The position numbers and the translations under genes were made by a program. This document shows positions 54,287 through 63,124 of a stretch of 64,000 bases of DNA, piece after piece. How positions within the stretch are numbered: the stretch's first letter is position 1; every line of letters begins with the position of its first letter. A model generated the notes under the pieces. The model did not search any database and was not told the DNA's origin. It saw only the letters and a list, made by a program, of their open reading frames with translations. This DNA is from Acidobacteriota bacterium (lineage in GTDB: Bacteria; Acidobacteriota; Terriglobia; UBA7540). The stretch covers positions 1-64,000 of the forward strand of contig CADDZE010000005.1 in NCBI GenBank assembly GCA_902812465.1, read 5' to 3'.

Positions 54287-55843
54287 ATGAACAAAGTGGT
54301 TGAGATACCCCGTGCCGCGGAAACCCCGCCACCCACCCCCACGCGCCGCGTGCCGGATCCCTGCGCCATGGTCATTTTTGGCGCCTCCGGCGACCTGACC
54401 GAAAGAAAGCTGGTCCCGGCCCTTTACTATCTCTTCCGCCAGCACATGCTGCCGGAAGGGTTTTCGGTAGTCGGCTGCGCGCGAACCCCCTATACGCACG
54501 AGCGGTTCCGCGAAAAGATGCAGGCAGCCCTGAAGAAATACCTTAAGGTTCCAGCGGAAGATGGCAGTTTCCTCGAAAGCTTCCTCAACGGCCTCTTCTA
54601 TATCGCGGACGACTTCAGTGACCCTAAGGCCTACCAGGTGCTGAGCCAGCTCCTCGAGCCGCTCGACGCGGAACGCGGCACGGCGGGCCGTCGGCTCTTC
54701 TACATGGCCACACCGCCCAGCTTCTTTCCGGTAATCGTTGCGCATCTGGGAAGCGCCGGGCTGGCCAAGCCGAAAATTCCAGGGAAGAGTTGGACACGGC
54801 TGGTGGTCGAGAAGCCTTTCGGCCGCGACCGGGAAAGCGCGCGCGAGCTCAATCGCGTCATCACCAGCGTGTTCGATGAGAAGCAGGTCTACCGCATCGA
54901 CCACTACCTGGGAAAAGAGACGGTACAGAACCTCCTTGTGCTGCGCTTTGCCAACGGCATTTTTGAGCCCATCTGGAACCGGCGCTACATCGACCACGTC
55001 CAAATCGCCGTGGCCGAGGACCTGGGTATTGAGAACCGCGGTGCGTATTACGAGGAGGTTGGCCTGACGCGCGACATGATCCAGAACCACGTCCTGTCGG
55101 TGCTCAGCCTGGTGGCCATGGAACCGCCGGCTAATTTCGAGGCCACCGCGGTGCGCGACGAAAAGGCCAAAGTGATGCGGGCCATCCGCCCCTTTCCCCT
55201 CGACCGCCTCCACGAATACGCCGTCCGCGGCCAGTACGTCGAGGGCTGGGCGGGCGATCAGAGGTTGCCTGCGTATCGCGCCGAGCCCAAAGTCTCTCCG
55301 CAGTCCACCACCGAGACCTTCGCCGCCCTGAAGCTTAACATCGACAATTGGCGCTGGGCGGACGTCCCTTTTTACCTCCGCTCCGGCAAGCGGCTCCCCA
55401 AGCGCGTTTCCGAGGTCACCATCCAGTTCCGGCGGGCGCCTCACTTGCTCTTCCGGGGCACCGCCACCGAGGCCATTGAGCCCAACCTGCTGGCCGTGCG
55501 CATCCAGCCGGATGAGGGCATCTCCCTCAGCTTCAACGCCAAAATCCCCGACACGACGATGCAGATCCGGCCCGTGAAGATGGATTTCCGCTATGACGAA
55601 GTCTTCACCGCCTCGCCACCCACGGCTTATGAAACCCTCCTCCTCGACTGTATGCTAGGGGATCCGATGCTGTTCACGCGCGACGACTTCGTCGATTTGG
55701 CGTGGGAACTCCTCGACCCTGTCCTCAACCGCTGGAAGGAAGACGGACGCAAGGGGCTCTTCTTCTATGAAGCGGGGACCTGGGGACCGCCCGAGGCCGA
55801 CGCGTTCATTGAGCGCGACGGACGGAAGTGGCAGATTCTGTAA
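54287..55843 (+). CDS. zwf: Glucose-6-phosphate 1-dehydrogenase, copy 2
   Basis: A 518-residue paralogue with MVIFGASGDLTERKLVPALY, the catalytic signature [13 protein letters not shown] and [20 protein letters not shown]. Compared with copy 1 it has the classical GASGDL cofactor motif and a longer N-terminus rich in Pro/Thr (AAETPPPTPTRRVPDP). It is followed 12 bp later by pgl. Two zwf genes in one operon may provide isoenzymes with different NAD/NADP preference or redox control; this is inference. Confidence 0.94.
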   Translation: MNKVVEIPRAAETPPPTPTRRVPDPCAMVIFGASGDLTERKLVPALYYLFRQHMLPEGFSVVGCARTPYTHERFREKMQAALKKYLKVPAEDGSFLESFLNGLFYIADDFSDPKAYQVLSQLLEPLDAERGTAGRRLFYMATPPSFFPVIVAHLGSAGLAKPKIPGKSWTRLVVEKPFGRDRESARELNRVITSVFDEKQVYRIDHYLGKETVQNLLVLRFANGIFEPIWNRRYIDHVQIAVAEDLGIENRGAYYEEVGLTRDMIQNHVLSVLSLVAMEPPANFEATAVRDEKAKVMRAIRPFPLDRLHEYAVRGQYVEGWAGDQRLPAYRAEPKVSPQSTTETFAALKLNIDNWRWADVPFYLRSGKRLPKRVSEVTIQFRRAPHLLFRGTATEAIEPNLLAVRIQPDEGISLSFNAKIPDTTMQIRPVKMDFRYDEVFTASPPTAYETLLLDCMLGDPMLFTRDDFVDLAWELLDPVLNRWKEDGRKGLFFYEAGTWGPPEADAFIERDGRKWQIL

Positions 55844-55855
55844 GGCAGCGGCCGG

Positions 55856-56608
55856 ATGCCTTCTCCCACCGTCCAAACGTTCCCTGATCTCGAGGATCTC
55901 AGCCGGCGTGCGGCGGAGGCGGTGGCGCAACGGGCGATGCGCAAGGCGGCGCTCGGCGGCACCTTCACCCTGGCGCTTTCCGGCGGCTCGACTCCGAAGC
56001 GCTTGTGCGAATTGCTGGCAAGCCCGGAATTCTCGGCTAAGGTTCCGTGGGACGGGGTGGAAATTTTCCAGGTCGACGAGCGCTGTGTGCCGCCGGACCA
56101 TCCCGAAAGCAACTACCGCATGATTCGCCAGGCGCTGCTCGAACGGGTTCCCACCGCGCAGCAACACTTCCACCGTATGCCAGCCGAAAGGGCGGACCTC
56201 GATGAGGCGGCTCGGGAGTATGCGCGGGAGATCGCGGAGCACGTCGAAGTCACCTCGGACTGGCCGCGCTTTGACCTGATCCTGCTCGGCATGGGAACCG
56301 ATGGGCACACGGCCTCCCTCTTTCCTGGATCGCCCGCCTTGGCGGAACAGCGGCTGTGGGTGCGCCCGAATTACGTCGACAAGCTCAAGGCCCATCGTCT
56401 TACCCTCACCCTGCCGGTGCTTAACGCGGCGGCCGAAGTCATCTTTCTGGTAACGGGCGAGGACAAGGCGGGGACCCTGCAGCAGGTGCTGGAAGGCCCG
56501 CCGGGGAGGTTCCCGGCCCAGGACGTCAGGCCAAGGGATGGCCAGTTATGGTGGTACGTGGACCAAGCGGCAGCGAGCCGCCTCAGCCCCGCCACGCTCG
56601 ACGCGTAG
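55856..56608 (+). CDS. pgl: 6-phosphogluconolactonase (DevB/Pgl type)
   Basis: A 250-residue lactonase hydrolysing the product of zwf. It has LALSGGSTPKRLCELL, the signature VDERCVPPDHPESNYRMIRQ and the catalytic region ILLGMGTDGHTASLFPGSPA. It lies 12 bp after zwf copy 2, and completes the oxidative branch (zwf, pgl, gnd) in this operon. Confidence 0.94.
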   Translation: MPSPTVQTFPDLEDLSRRAAEAVAQRAMRKAALGGTFTLALSGGSTPKRLCELLASPEFSAKVPWDGVEIFQVDERCVPPDHPESNYRMIRQALLERVPTAQQHFHRMPAERADLDEAAREYAREIAEHVEVTSDWPRFDLILLGMGTDGHTASLFPGSPALAEQRLWVRPNYVDKLKAHRLTLTLPVLNAAAEVIFLVTGEDKAGTLQQVLEGPPGRFPAQDVRPRDGQLWWYVDQAAASRLSPATLDA

Positions 56609-56778
56609 GGGAGCTTGCGAACTGCCAGGAGTTGCTGCGGAAGACGCCACCGGGCGCACGAGCAGCGTTGCGGGGCCTGTCACCGGGCCTATGCATCCCG
56701 GTCGACCGGCGACTCTAAGCCCGCTCGACGGCCGCGCCCGTCTCTGGCTCGCACCCCAACCGGAGTGAGGTCCGACCC

Positions 56779-57456
56779 TTGATCAAGATTGCCCCTTCGA
56801 TTCTCTCCGCCGATTTCATGCACCTCGGCGGGCAAGTCAAGGCGGTCGAGGTACCCGGCGTCGACCGCATCCAGATCGATGTGATGGATGGAAGATTCGT
56901 GCCCAATATTACCTTCGGCCCAGCGGTGGTGCGAGCTCTGCGTCCGCTTACGGCGCTTGCGCTCGAAGTCCATTTAATGGTGGAGCCGCCCGAGGAATTT
57001 ATTGATCGGTTTGTCGAGGCCGGCGCTGACACCCTCATCGTGCATCAGGAATCGACGCCCCACTTGCACCGCGCCCTGCAGCACATTCACTCGCTGGGAA
57101 AGAAGGCAGGTGTGGCCATTAATCCTTCCACGCCGGTGAGTCAGCTCGGCGAGGTCCTGGACATGCTGCAACTCATTCTGGTCATGACCGTGAATCCTGG
57201 ATTTGGCGGACAAGAGTTCATCCCCCGGACACTCAACAAGCTGGAAGCGGTACGGGAGGAGTTGATACGCCGGCGCCTGGAGATCGACGTGGAAGTGGAC
57301 GGCGGCATCACGCCGGCCACCGCGCCGCGCGTGGTCGCCGCCGGCGCCAATGTCCTCGTGGCCGGCTCCTCGGTGTTCGATGTCGGCGTGAGTCCGGGTG
57401 AAGCGGTTCGCAGGCTGCTCGAGGCAGCCCTGTCCGCGGCGCCTCCTAGGGGCTGA
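56779..57456 (+). CDS. rpe: Ribulose-phosphate 3-epimerase
   Basis: A 225-residue TIM-barrel epimerase converting ribulose-5-phosphate to xylulose-5-phosphate for transketolase. It has IAPSILSADFMHLG, the metal and catalytic stretch IDVMDGRFVPNITFGP, EVHLMVEPPEEFID, LVMTVNPGFGGQEFI and EVDGGITPATAP. It starts at TTG 56779 with GGAGTGAGG about 8 bases ahead, 170 bp after pgl, and is the last gene of the operon. Two hairpins follow. Confidence 0.94.
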   Translation: MIKIAPSILSADFMHLGGQVKAVEVPGVDRIQIDVMDGRFVPNITFGPAVVRALRPLTALALEVHLMVEPPEEFIDRFVEAGADTLIVHQESTPHLHRALQHIHSLGKKAGVAINPSTPVSQLGEVLDMLQLILVMTVNPGFGGQEFIPRTLNKLEAVREELIRRRLEIDVEVDGGITPATAPRVVAAGANVLVAGSSVFDVGVSPGEAVRRLLEAALSAAPPRG

Positions 57457-57519
57457 GGCGCATCCCGGCTGGCACAGCTCGGCTGGATATCAGCGGGAAA
57501 AGCCAACCACAAGGAAGGG

Positions 57520-57590
57520 CCAACCCCGGCCGCGATTGCTCACGACCGGGGTTGGGGCTGAGTCGCTCGGAGGGGGTTGAACGACTCAGC
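57520..57590. terminator. Two tandem hairpins between convergent rpe and dps-like genes
   Basis: CCAACCCCGG (57520-57529) pairs with CCGGGGTTGG (57546-57555), and GCTGAGTCG (57557-57565) pairs with CGACTCAGC (57582-57590). Both stems are perfect and G/C-rich. They lie between two convergent stops, where terminators for both genes are expected. No clear T-run follows on either strand, so a role as terminator or 3'-end stabiliser is inferred. Confidence 0.55.
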
Positions 57591-57602
57591 AGGGGGGAGA
57601 AC

Positions 57603-58169
57603 TCAATGCGGCAAGAACTTCTGTAAGTAAGGCGAGTTCCGCTCCGAGCCCACTCCCGAACGCCGGTAGTGCCCTGAGGGACCCTCGCCGAGAAATTCCG
57701 AAAACCAGGCTTCGTGCTCGACCTCCTCGTGCAGGATAGCTAGAGCCAGATCATATGTACGATGATCCTTGCCCGCCGTATAGTTGCATATGGCGGAGTA
57801 ACCGCCGATGGCACAACGCTCCGCCGCTACCAGAACCTGCAGCATCGCATTGATATCGCGCGGATTCTCTGGCAGCCGGGCCGGAGGGCAGGCCGAAATG
57901 TCATGAAAAGCGTTCATATTATCGGGCAGCTTACCACCGAGCTCGTAAATACGCGGAACCAGCGCCTCAAAATGGTTGCGATCCTCGATCCGCGCGTCTT
58001 CCGTAATCTCTTTCAACCCTTCGCCGTCCAGGCCGATCAGGTTCACTCTCAGAATGGTATAGTAATAGTAAGTGGTCAACTCGGCCGAAGCATTGCGCAA
58101 CAACATATCCAGCAGCTTGTCGACGTCAATGCCAGCCTTTTGAATGACTTCTCGGGCAACGCGACCCAT
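57603..58169 (-). CDS. Dps-like ferritin (DPSL/thioferritin)
   Basis: A 188-residue four-helix ferritin-like protein. Iron ligands are suggested by Glu30 (NASAELTTYYYY), DARIEDRNHFEAL (about 58-70), AERC (115-119) and HEEVEHEAW (147-155). Cys94, Cys119 and Cys128 match the extra cysteines of the DPSL group, which stores iron with hydrogen peroxide and protects DNA. The strong AAAGGAGGATGAG ribosome site decides ATG 58169 over an upstream in-frame Met. It is divergent from oxyR and shares the intergenic region with a predicted OxyR box, so peroxide induction is likely. Confidence 0.9.
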   Translation of the reverse strand: MGRVAREVIQKAGIDVDKLLDMLLRNASAELTTYYYYTILRVNLIGLDGEGLKEITEDARIEDRNHFEALVPRIYELGGKLPDNMNAFHDISACPPARLPENPRDINAMLQVLVAAERCAIGGYSAICNYTAGKDHRTYDLALAILHEEVEHEAWFSEFLGEGPSGHYRRSGVGSERNSPYLQKFLPH

Positions 58170-58282
58170 CTCATCCTCCTTTGTAACAAAGATTTCATCG
58201 CTTGTCGAGTCCGAATAATTTCTGATGAAAAAAATTCGGGCTCGCAGCGAGCAAGTGTCTCTTGCGCGCTCTGATAGGTCCA

Positions 58283-58319
58283 ATATATAGTTCCTATTCG
58301 ACCCATAGGTATCAACGAT
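58283..58319. promoter_or_regulatory. OxyR-type operator
   Basis: ATAT-N7-CTAT-N7-ATAG-N7-CGAT follows the OxyR consensus ATAG-N7-CTAT-N7-ATAG-N7-CTAT, with 14 of 16 defined bases matching and exact spacing. Its last block overlaps the oxyR start codon (58318), a place suited to autorepression, and it lies about 115-150 bp upstream of the divergent Dps-like gene. A TATATAT stretch (58284-58290) could serve a promoter in either direction. Confidence 0.78.
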
Positions 58320-59247
58320 GGAAATCCACCAGCTTCGCTATTTTCTGGCCGTGGCGCGGCTGCGTTCCTTCACACGAGCCGCTGAGCGGGAGCACGTGGC
58401 CCAGCCTTCCCTCAGCCAGCAGATTCGCAAGCTCGAGGACGAATTGGGAGCGCGGCTGTTTAACCGGCTGGGAAGAAAGGTCACCCTCACCCCCTTCGGT
58501 GAGCGGTTCGAACAGCATGCATGCCGCGCCCTGGCGGAGTTAGAGGGGGCCAAGCAGGAGCTGGCAGCGCTCACCGGATTGCGGACCGGAAATGTGTCGG
58601 TGGGTGTCATTCCTTCGGTGGCGCCGTACGTTCTGCCCGGTGTTTTGACGGCCTTCGCCAGCCGGCACCCGGCCGTTAAGGTGAACGTCCGGGAGGACCT
58701 CACGAACTCGCTGGTGGCTCAGCTCGAGGAGGGAACGCTGGATTTGGCCATCCTCAGCCTTCCCGTCCGCCGCGCCGACCTGTTGAGCGAAACCTTGATC
58801 GAGGATCCCTTGCTGCTGGCCGTGCCCGCCACCCACCGCCTGGCGCGGCTCGGCGTCAAGCGCGTCTCTTTTGGCGACGTGGCTGCCGAGCCTTTTCTTC
58901 TGCTCAAAGACGGCCACTGCTTTCGCGATGATGTGCTGGGCCTTTGCCGCCGGGCCCGGCTCAAACCCAACGTGGTCTTCGAAGGAGGCCAGCTGGATAC
59001 GCTGGTCGCCATGGTGGTGGCTGAGACGGGCGTGACCCTGCTGCCACAAATGGCCCGTCAGCACTACCGCGATGCTAACCTGAAACTCTTAGAATTCTAT
59101 CCTCCGCCTCCCGCGCGCCAGGTGGGTGTAGTGCGACTGCGCGGGAGGTTTGTTACGCCAGCCGCTGCCGCATTCCTGGAGACGATGCGGAGTGTGATCA
59201 CCGGACACGATGGAGGAGCAGAAAGGATTTCGAGCTGGGACGCCTAG
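58318..59247 (+). CDS. oxyR: OxyR-like LysR-family peroxide sensor regulator
   Basis: A 309-residue LysR-type regulator. The helix-turn-helix (about 1-60) has FTRAAEREHVAQPSLSQQIR and KLEDELGARLF. The sensor domain (about 90-295) contains Cys201 and Cys210 in LLLKDGHCFRDDVLGLCRRA, with the same 9-residue separation and Gly-His-Cys context as E. coli OxyR Cys199/Cys208, which form the peroxide-sensing disulfide. The downstream QLDTLVAMVVAETGVTLLPQ is also OxyR-like. Divergent placement against a Dps-like ferritin and a matching operator support the assignment. Confidence 0.92.
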   Translation: MEIHQLRYFLAVARLRSFTRAAEREHVAQPSLSQQIRKLEDELGARLFNRLGRKVTLTPFGERFEQHACRALAELEGAKQELAALTGLRTGNVSVGVIPSVAPYVLPGVLTAFASRHPAVKVNVREDLTNSLVAQLEEGTLDLAILSLPVRRADLLSETLIEDPLLLAVPATHRLARLGVKRVSFGDVAAEPFLLLKDGHCFRDDVLGLCRRARLKPNVVFEGGQLDTLVAMVVAETGVTLLPQMARQHYRDANLKLLEFYPPPPARQVGVVRLRGRFVTPAAAAFLETMRSVITGHDGGAERISSWDA

Positions 59248-59403
59248 GATCGGCGGTAAGCATGGCCGCTGGCTGGGTTCAATCCCTCGGTTCGGCAGGG
59301 GCGCACCCGCCTGCAGGGAATGATTCTGCCGCGAAGGTCAGCGGGCTGGATTCCCGGGTAGGACCGTGCGTGCCGCAAGCCAGCCGTAGCCGGAGCACTT
59401 GTT

Positions 59404-60321
59404 TTGACCACCACTCACTCCATCTTGATCACGGGCGGCCGCGGCTTTATTGGCACCCACGTCATCGATGAGCTGCGCGCGCGCGGATACGCTAAGATAA
59501 CTGTTCTTGACGCGCACCCGCATGAAATCCCTCGCGACCAGAGCCAGGGGCAGTTGGAGCAGTGGCAATTGGACATCAATGATCCGAAGCTGGATAGAGC
59601 TTTTGCGGCAGGAAGATTCACGGCGGTCATTCATCTCGCAGCTCTTCACCACATCCCTTACTGCAACCGGCATCCTTGCGAAACCTGGCGTGTCAACGTG
59701 GGCGGCACGCAAGCCGTGCTCGGCGCCTGCGTCCGTTACAAGGTGCCGCACGTGTTCGTGGCATCCAGCGCAGTCGTTTATCGCAGCTCCAGCCAGCCGC
59801 ATCGCGAGAGCGACAGTCTCGAGGCGCGGGACATTTACAGCCTGACGAAACTCGTCAACGAGCATCAGGCTCGGGACTGCGCATCCGCGGGCGTGAGACG
59901 GTTGGTGGTTGGCCGTATCTTCAACGCCGTGGGGCGTCACGATAGGAATCCTCACTTGGTTCCGGAACTGGTTCGGCGCTTGCGCCAATCCGATTGCATC
60001 GAAGTGGGGGATGCCGACTCGCGGCGCGACTACGTTGACGCCCGGGACATCGCGCGGGCCATTGTGCAGTTGACCTTCAGCGGTCCGCCCGGGCTGCACA
60101 CGTTTAACATTGGGACCGGAAGAGCGTACAGCGTCAGAGAAGTGGCTGAGACGCTGGCGCGCCTGGCAGGTAGGCAGGTTAAACTGGTTGCTTCGGAGCG
60201 CCTGCGACGGCCTACCGATCGGCCCGCCCTGGTAGCAGATCGGGAGAGGGTGCGGCGCGAGTGCGGGTGGGAGCCAGTGTACAGCCTGGAGGACTCCTTA
60301 AGGGCAGCCCTTGAGGATTAG
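59404..60321 (+). CDS. NAD-dependent epimerase/dehydratase (nucleotide-sugar type)
   Basis: A 305-residue extended SDR. The cofactor motif is ILITGGRGFIGTHVIDEL, a catalytic-type Ser lies in FVASSAVVYRSS, and the YxxxK motif is DIYSLTKLVNEHQ. GRIFNAVGRHDRNPHLVPEL and DYVDARDIARAIVQ are typical of UDP-glucose 4-epimerase- or GDP-mannose-dehydratase-like enzymes. Likely role: making a sugar nucleotide for the adjacent surface-glycan genes. The start is TTG 59404, with GGAG about 9 bases ahead. Confidence 0.85.
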   Translation: MTTTHSILITGGRGFIGTHVIDELRARGYAKITVLDAHPHEIPRDQSQGQLEQWQLDINDPKLDRAFAAGRFTAVIHLAALHHIPYCNRHPCETWRVNVGGTQAVLGACVRYKVPHVFVASSAVVYRSSSQPHRESDSLEARDIYSLTKLVNEHQARDCASAGVRRLVVGRIFNAVGRHDRNPHLVPELVRRLRQSDCIEVGDADSRRDYVDARDIARAIVQLTFSGPPGLHTFNIGTGRAYSVREVAETLARLAGRQVKLVASERLRRPTDRPALVADRERVRRECGWEPVYSLEDSLRAALED

Positions 60322-60443
60322 CGCCCCATGCGGCTGCGGGCTTCACCACGGCCAGCGGCGAGGGAACCAGCGCTGCAAGGTCGAGGCTGAAGCGGTGGCA
60401 AGGCAGGATCGTCACTCGGCGCCAGTTGGAGATAAGGAGGCGG

Positions 60444-61082
60444 ATGAATTTCTTCCATCGTTACCTCAGGGAACTGCAGGAAATCCAGGCGCGGCTGCCG
60501 CTGGACCGCGTCGAAGAGATTTGTGGTGTGATCCACCGCGCGTATCAGAATGATCGGACGGTTTTTCTTTTTGGCAACGGCGGCAGCGCGGCCCTTGCTT
60601 CTCACCTGGCGTGCGATCTGGGAAAAGGGGTTCACTGGCCGGCGAAGTGTGGGGCTGACGGAGGGCCTGTGAAGCCTCTCAAGGTGCTCTCGGTTACGGA
60701 CAATGTTCCTATGATCACGGCGTGGGCTAACGACGCCACCTACGACGAGATCTTTGCGCGCCAGATCGAAAACTTCATTCAGCCCGGCGACGTGGCCTTT
60801 GCCATCAGCGGCAGCGGTAATTCGCCGAACGTGCTGAAGGCCCTGGCCCTGGCACGAGAAAAGGGGGCCGTCACCGTCGGCTTGACCGGGTTTCAGGGAG
60901 GCAAGATGCTCGCCCTCCTGGACCACGGCATCGTCGTCCCCAGCAACAGCATGCAGCAGATTGAAGATATGCATCTCGTCCTGGCGCACATGATTTTCCT
61001 GAGCGTCTGTCAGCGCATCGCGGCTGCCACAGACGCGGGGGTGGGTGAAGAGCGAAGCCGAGTATTCCAACGCGTTCCTTAA
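60444..61082 (+). CDS. SIS-domain phosphoheptose isomerase-like protein (GmhA-like)
   Basis: A 212-residue SIS protein. The N-terminal helix is followed by VFLFGNGGSAALASHLACDL (sugar-phosphate loop), SVTDNVPMITAWANDATYDE and AFAISGSGNSPNVLKALALA, and the C-terminal QQIEDMHLVLAHMIF carries the Glu/His pair used for isomerisation in GmhA. It probably converts sedoheptulose-7-phosphate to a heptose phosphate for surface-glycan synthesis, drawing on the pentose-phosphate pathway. AAGGAGG ahead of ATG 60444 decides the start. A GT4 gene follows after 3 bp. Confidence 0.88.
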   Translation: MNFFHRYLRELQEIQARLPLDRVEEICGVIHRAYQNDRTVFLFGNGGSAALASHLACDLGKGVHWPAKCGADGGPVKPLKVLSVTDNVPMITAWANDATYDEIFARQIENFIQPGDVAFAISGSGNSPNVLKALALAREKGAVTVGLTGFQGGKMLALLDHGIVVPSNSMQQIEDMHLVLAHMIFLSVCQRIAAATDAGVGEERSRVFQRVP

Positions 61083-61085
61083 GCC

Positions 61086-62198
61086 ATGGGTTCACAACCG
61101 CTTGTCACCCTGGATGCCCGCATGCTGGGTTCCTCGGGTATCGGGACCTACTTGTTCGGCCTCCTCGAGATGTATGCGCGGCTGGAGCATGGGCTCCGCT
61201 TTCGCGTGCTTTGCCGCGAGCCGGGTCGGGTAGGATTGCCATCCTCGGACCGGTTCGATTTGGTCCGAGCCACAGCACCCATCTACAGTCTTCGCGAACA
61301 TTGGGAAATTTACCATCTGGCGCAAGGGAGCCAGCTCCTTCACTGCCCACACTACAACGCCCCTTGCTTCTGGCGGGGACGGCTTGTCGTCACCATCCAC
61401 GACCTGACGCATTTGACCTGGCGAAACTTGTTTTCTAATCCCTTGGCCTATCCCTATGCACGCTGGATGCTTGCCTCTGTGACGGCCCGGGCAACCAGGA
61501 TCATCACCGGTTCGGCGTTCTCGAAGCTCGCGATCCAGACGGCCTTTGCCGTTCCGGACGGCAGAATTCGAGTCGTACCATACGGGTTGCGCTCGGACCT
61601 CTATCCGGCATCGCCCAAGGATTCCCCCAACCGTCTACCACCGGGTGTCACAAAGCCCTACGTGCTGTTCGTCGGTCGGCTAAAGGCCCACAAGAATGTG
61701 CAGGGGTTGATTCGGGCCTTCGCTCTCCTTTCGCCAGTCAGACGGCAGTCATGGCAACTGGTGATTGCGGGTCCGAAAGACAACTATGGTGGGCAGCTTC
61801 AGCGGCTGACCCGAGAGCTCGGGCTGGCGCACCGCGTTCTATTCTGCGGTGAGGTAAGTGCGGCGGACCTGCGATCGCTGTACGCCGAGGCTGAGCTCTT
61901 TGTGCTACCCTCGTTCAACGAGGGATTCGGGCTCCCCGCCCTGGAGGCGATGGCGCACGGAGTTCCGGTAATCGCGGCGAACAACTCCTCACTGCCGGAG
62001 GTCGTCGGTCCGGCAGGGCTGCTCGTCGACCCTCATGATGTCCAAGCGCTCTCTGCCGCTCTGGAGCAATTAATCGCTGACGAGAGCCTGCGGCATAGGT
62101 TGGGTGAGCTAGGACGCGAAAGGGCCCAAGCGTTTTCGCTGGAGGCATTCGCGCGGCGGCACTTAGACGTCTATCGCGAGGCATTAAAGTCATCGTAG
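61086..62198 (+). CDS. GT4-family glycosyltransferase
   Basis: A 370-residue GT-B enzyme. The N-terminal domain has [20 protein letters not shown]. The C-terminal domain has [40 protein letters not shown], and the nucleotide-binding EX7E motif region [20 protein letters not shown] followed by [17 protein letters not shown]. It adds mannose, glucose or a similar sugar in a lipopolysaccharide, capsule or exopolysaccharide. It starts 3 bp after the GmhA-like gene and is co-transcribed with it. Confidence 0.9.
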   Translation: MGSQPLVTLDARMLGSSGIGTYLFGLLEMYARLEHGLRFRVLCREPGRVGLPSSDRFDLVRATAPIYSLREHWEIYHLAQGSQLLHCPHYNAPCFWRGRLVVTIHDLTHLTWRNLFSNPLAYPYARWMLASVTARATRIITGSAFSKLAIQTAFAVPDGRIRVVPYGLRSDLYPASPKDSPNRLPPGVTKPYVLFVGRLKAHKNVQGLIRAFALLSPVRRQSWQLVIAGPKDNYGGQLQRLTRELGLAHRVLFCGEVSAADLRSLYAEAELFVLPSFNEGFGLPALEAMAHGVPVIAANNSSLPEVVGPAGLLVDPHDVQALSAALEQLIADESLRHRLGELGRERAQAFSLEAFARRHLDVYREALKSS

Positions 62199-62219
62199 CT
62201 GATGGCAGCGAAATCCGGA

Positions 62220-63032
62220 GGTGGGCATTGAGGGCGAAGTGGCGCGAATCTAAACCCTCGGTTAAGGCTGGCGGACCGATACCTCGGCATTCCGCTGTTC
62301 GCTCATAGCGATTGGGGATACGGTTCTCTTGAGCGGTCTCATCGCCGACATGAAGAAACGATTCCCGGGAGCACGGATTATCCTTTGCGCAATCGACGCC
62401 AACTTCGAGGTCGCTCGCTTGGTTGAGAGCTTGGACGAAGTTGTCCGGCTGCCGGCGTCACCCCTACCCCGAGGCGCTCAGCCTCGCATTGCCCTGGTGC
62501 CGGGGGTTCGCGCAATATCCTCCGGGATGACCCGCTGCGCCGATGGCCGCTCGCTCATTACCGGGAGCGGGCGTCTGCGCTGCTGGACCAGGGATGGGAA
62601 GTCGTCCTGGCCGGTGGTCCTCAGGATCTCTGGACCCTGAAGGGTTTTGAAGGTCTGGCGGTGAAAAATCTGATTGGCCAGTTGAGCCTTGTGGAGTCCA
62701 TCGCGCTCTTCAACAGTTGCGATCTTTTGATTTTCCATGACACCTGCCCGTTTCACCTAGCCCTGCTGACCTCGGCGTCTGTGCTGGGCCTCTTCGGCCC
62801 GACTGATCCGCGTTCTCGTTTGCCGGACTTGCCCCGGGTGCGGGTCATCTGGGGGGGCGAGCATTTAGCGTGCAGGCCCTGCTACGACGGAAAGAATTAC
62901 GCCCCGTGCCCCGACAATCGTTGCCTGAAGGAGGTCTCGCCAGCCCAGGTTTTGGACGTGGCTGGAGAAATGGTTAGTGCGGCAAGGGCATCGCCAAATG
63001 GCGTAGTTCAGTTCAGTCAGACCAGCGGCTAA
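62220..63032 (+). pseudogene. Decayed GT9 heptosyltransferase-like gene
   Basis: Pieces from different frames assemble into an ADP-heptose:LPS heptosyltransferase-like protein. The order is DRYLGIPL (about 62270-62300), then AIGDTVLLSGLIADMKKRFP (about 62307-62366) after a deletion. After a one-base loss at about 62503 (CCGGGGG-TTCG, expected PGGSRNI), it continues LRRWPLAHYRERASALLDQG and WEVVLAGGPQD, then SLVESIALFNSCDLLIFHDT and SASVLGLFGPTDPRSR, ending at TAA 63030-63032. The donor-site features of the family (HDTCPFHLA, GLFGPTDP) remain. It would have used a heptose from the GmhA-like route; its loss would shorten the surface glycan. Confidence 0.7.
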
Positions 63033-63124
63033 GCGGAACCGTGCCCCTCGTCCGGAAAGAACGTGAGGGTGCGCGGCTGCCGCGGGCTAGTCCCCTAGCC
63101 CAACCCTCTTGCAAGGAAGCTGCG

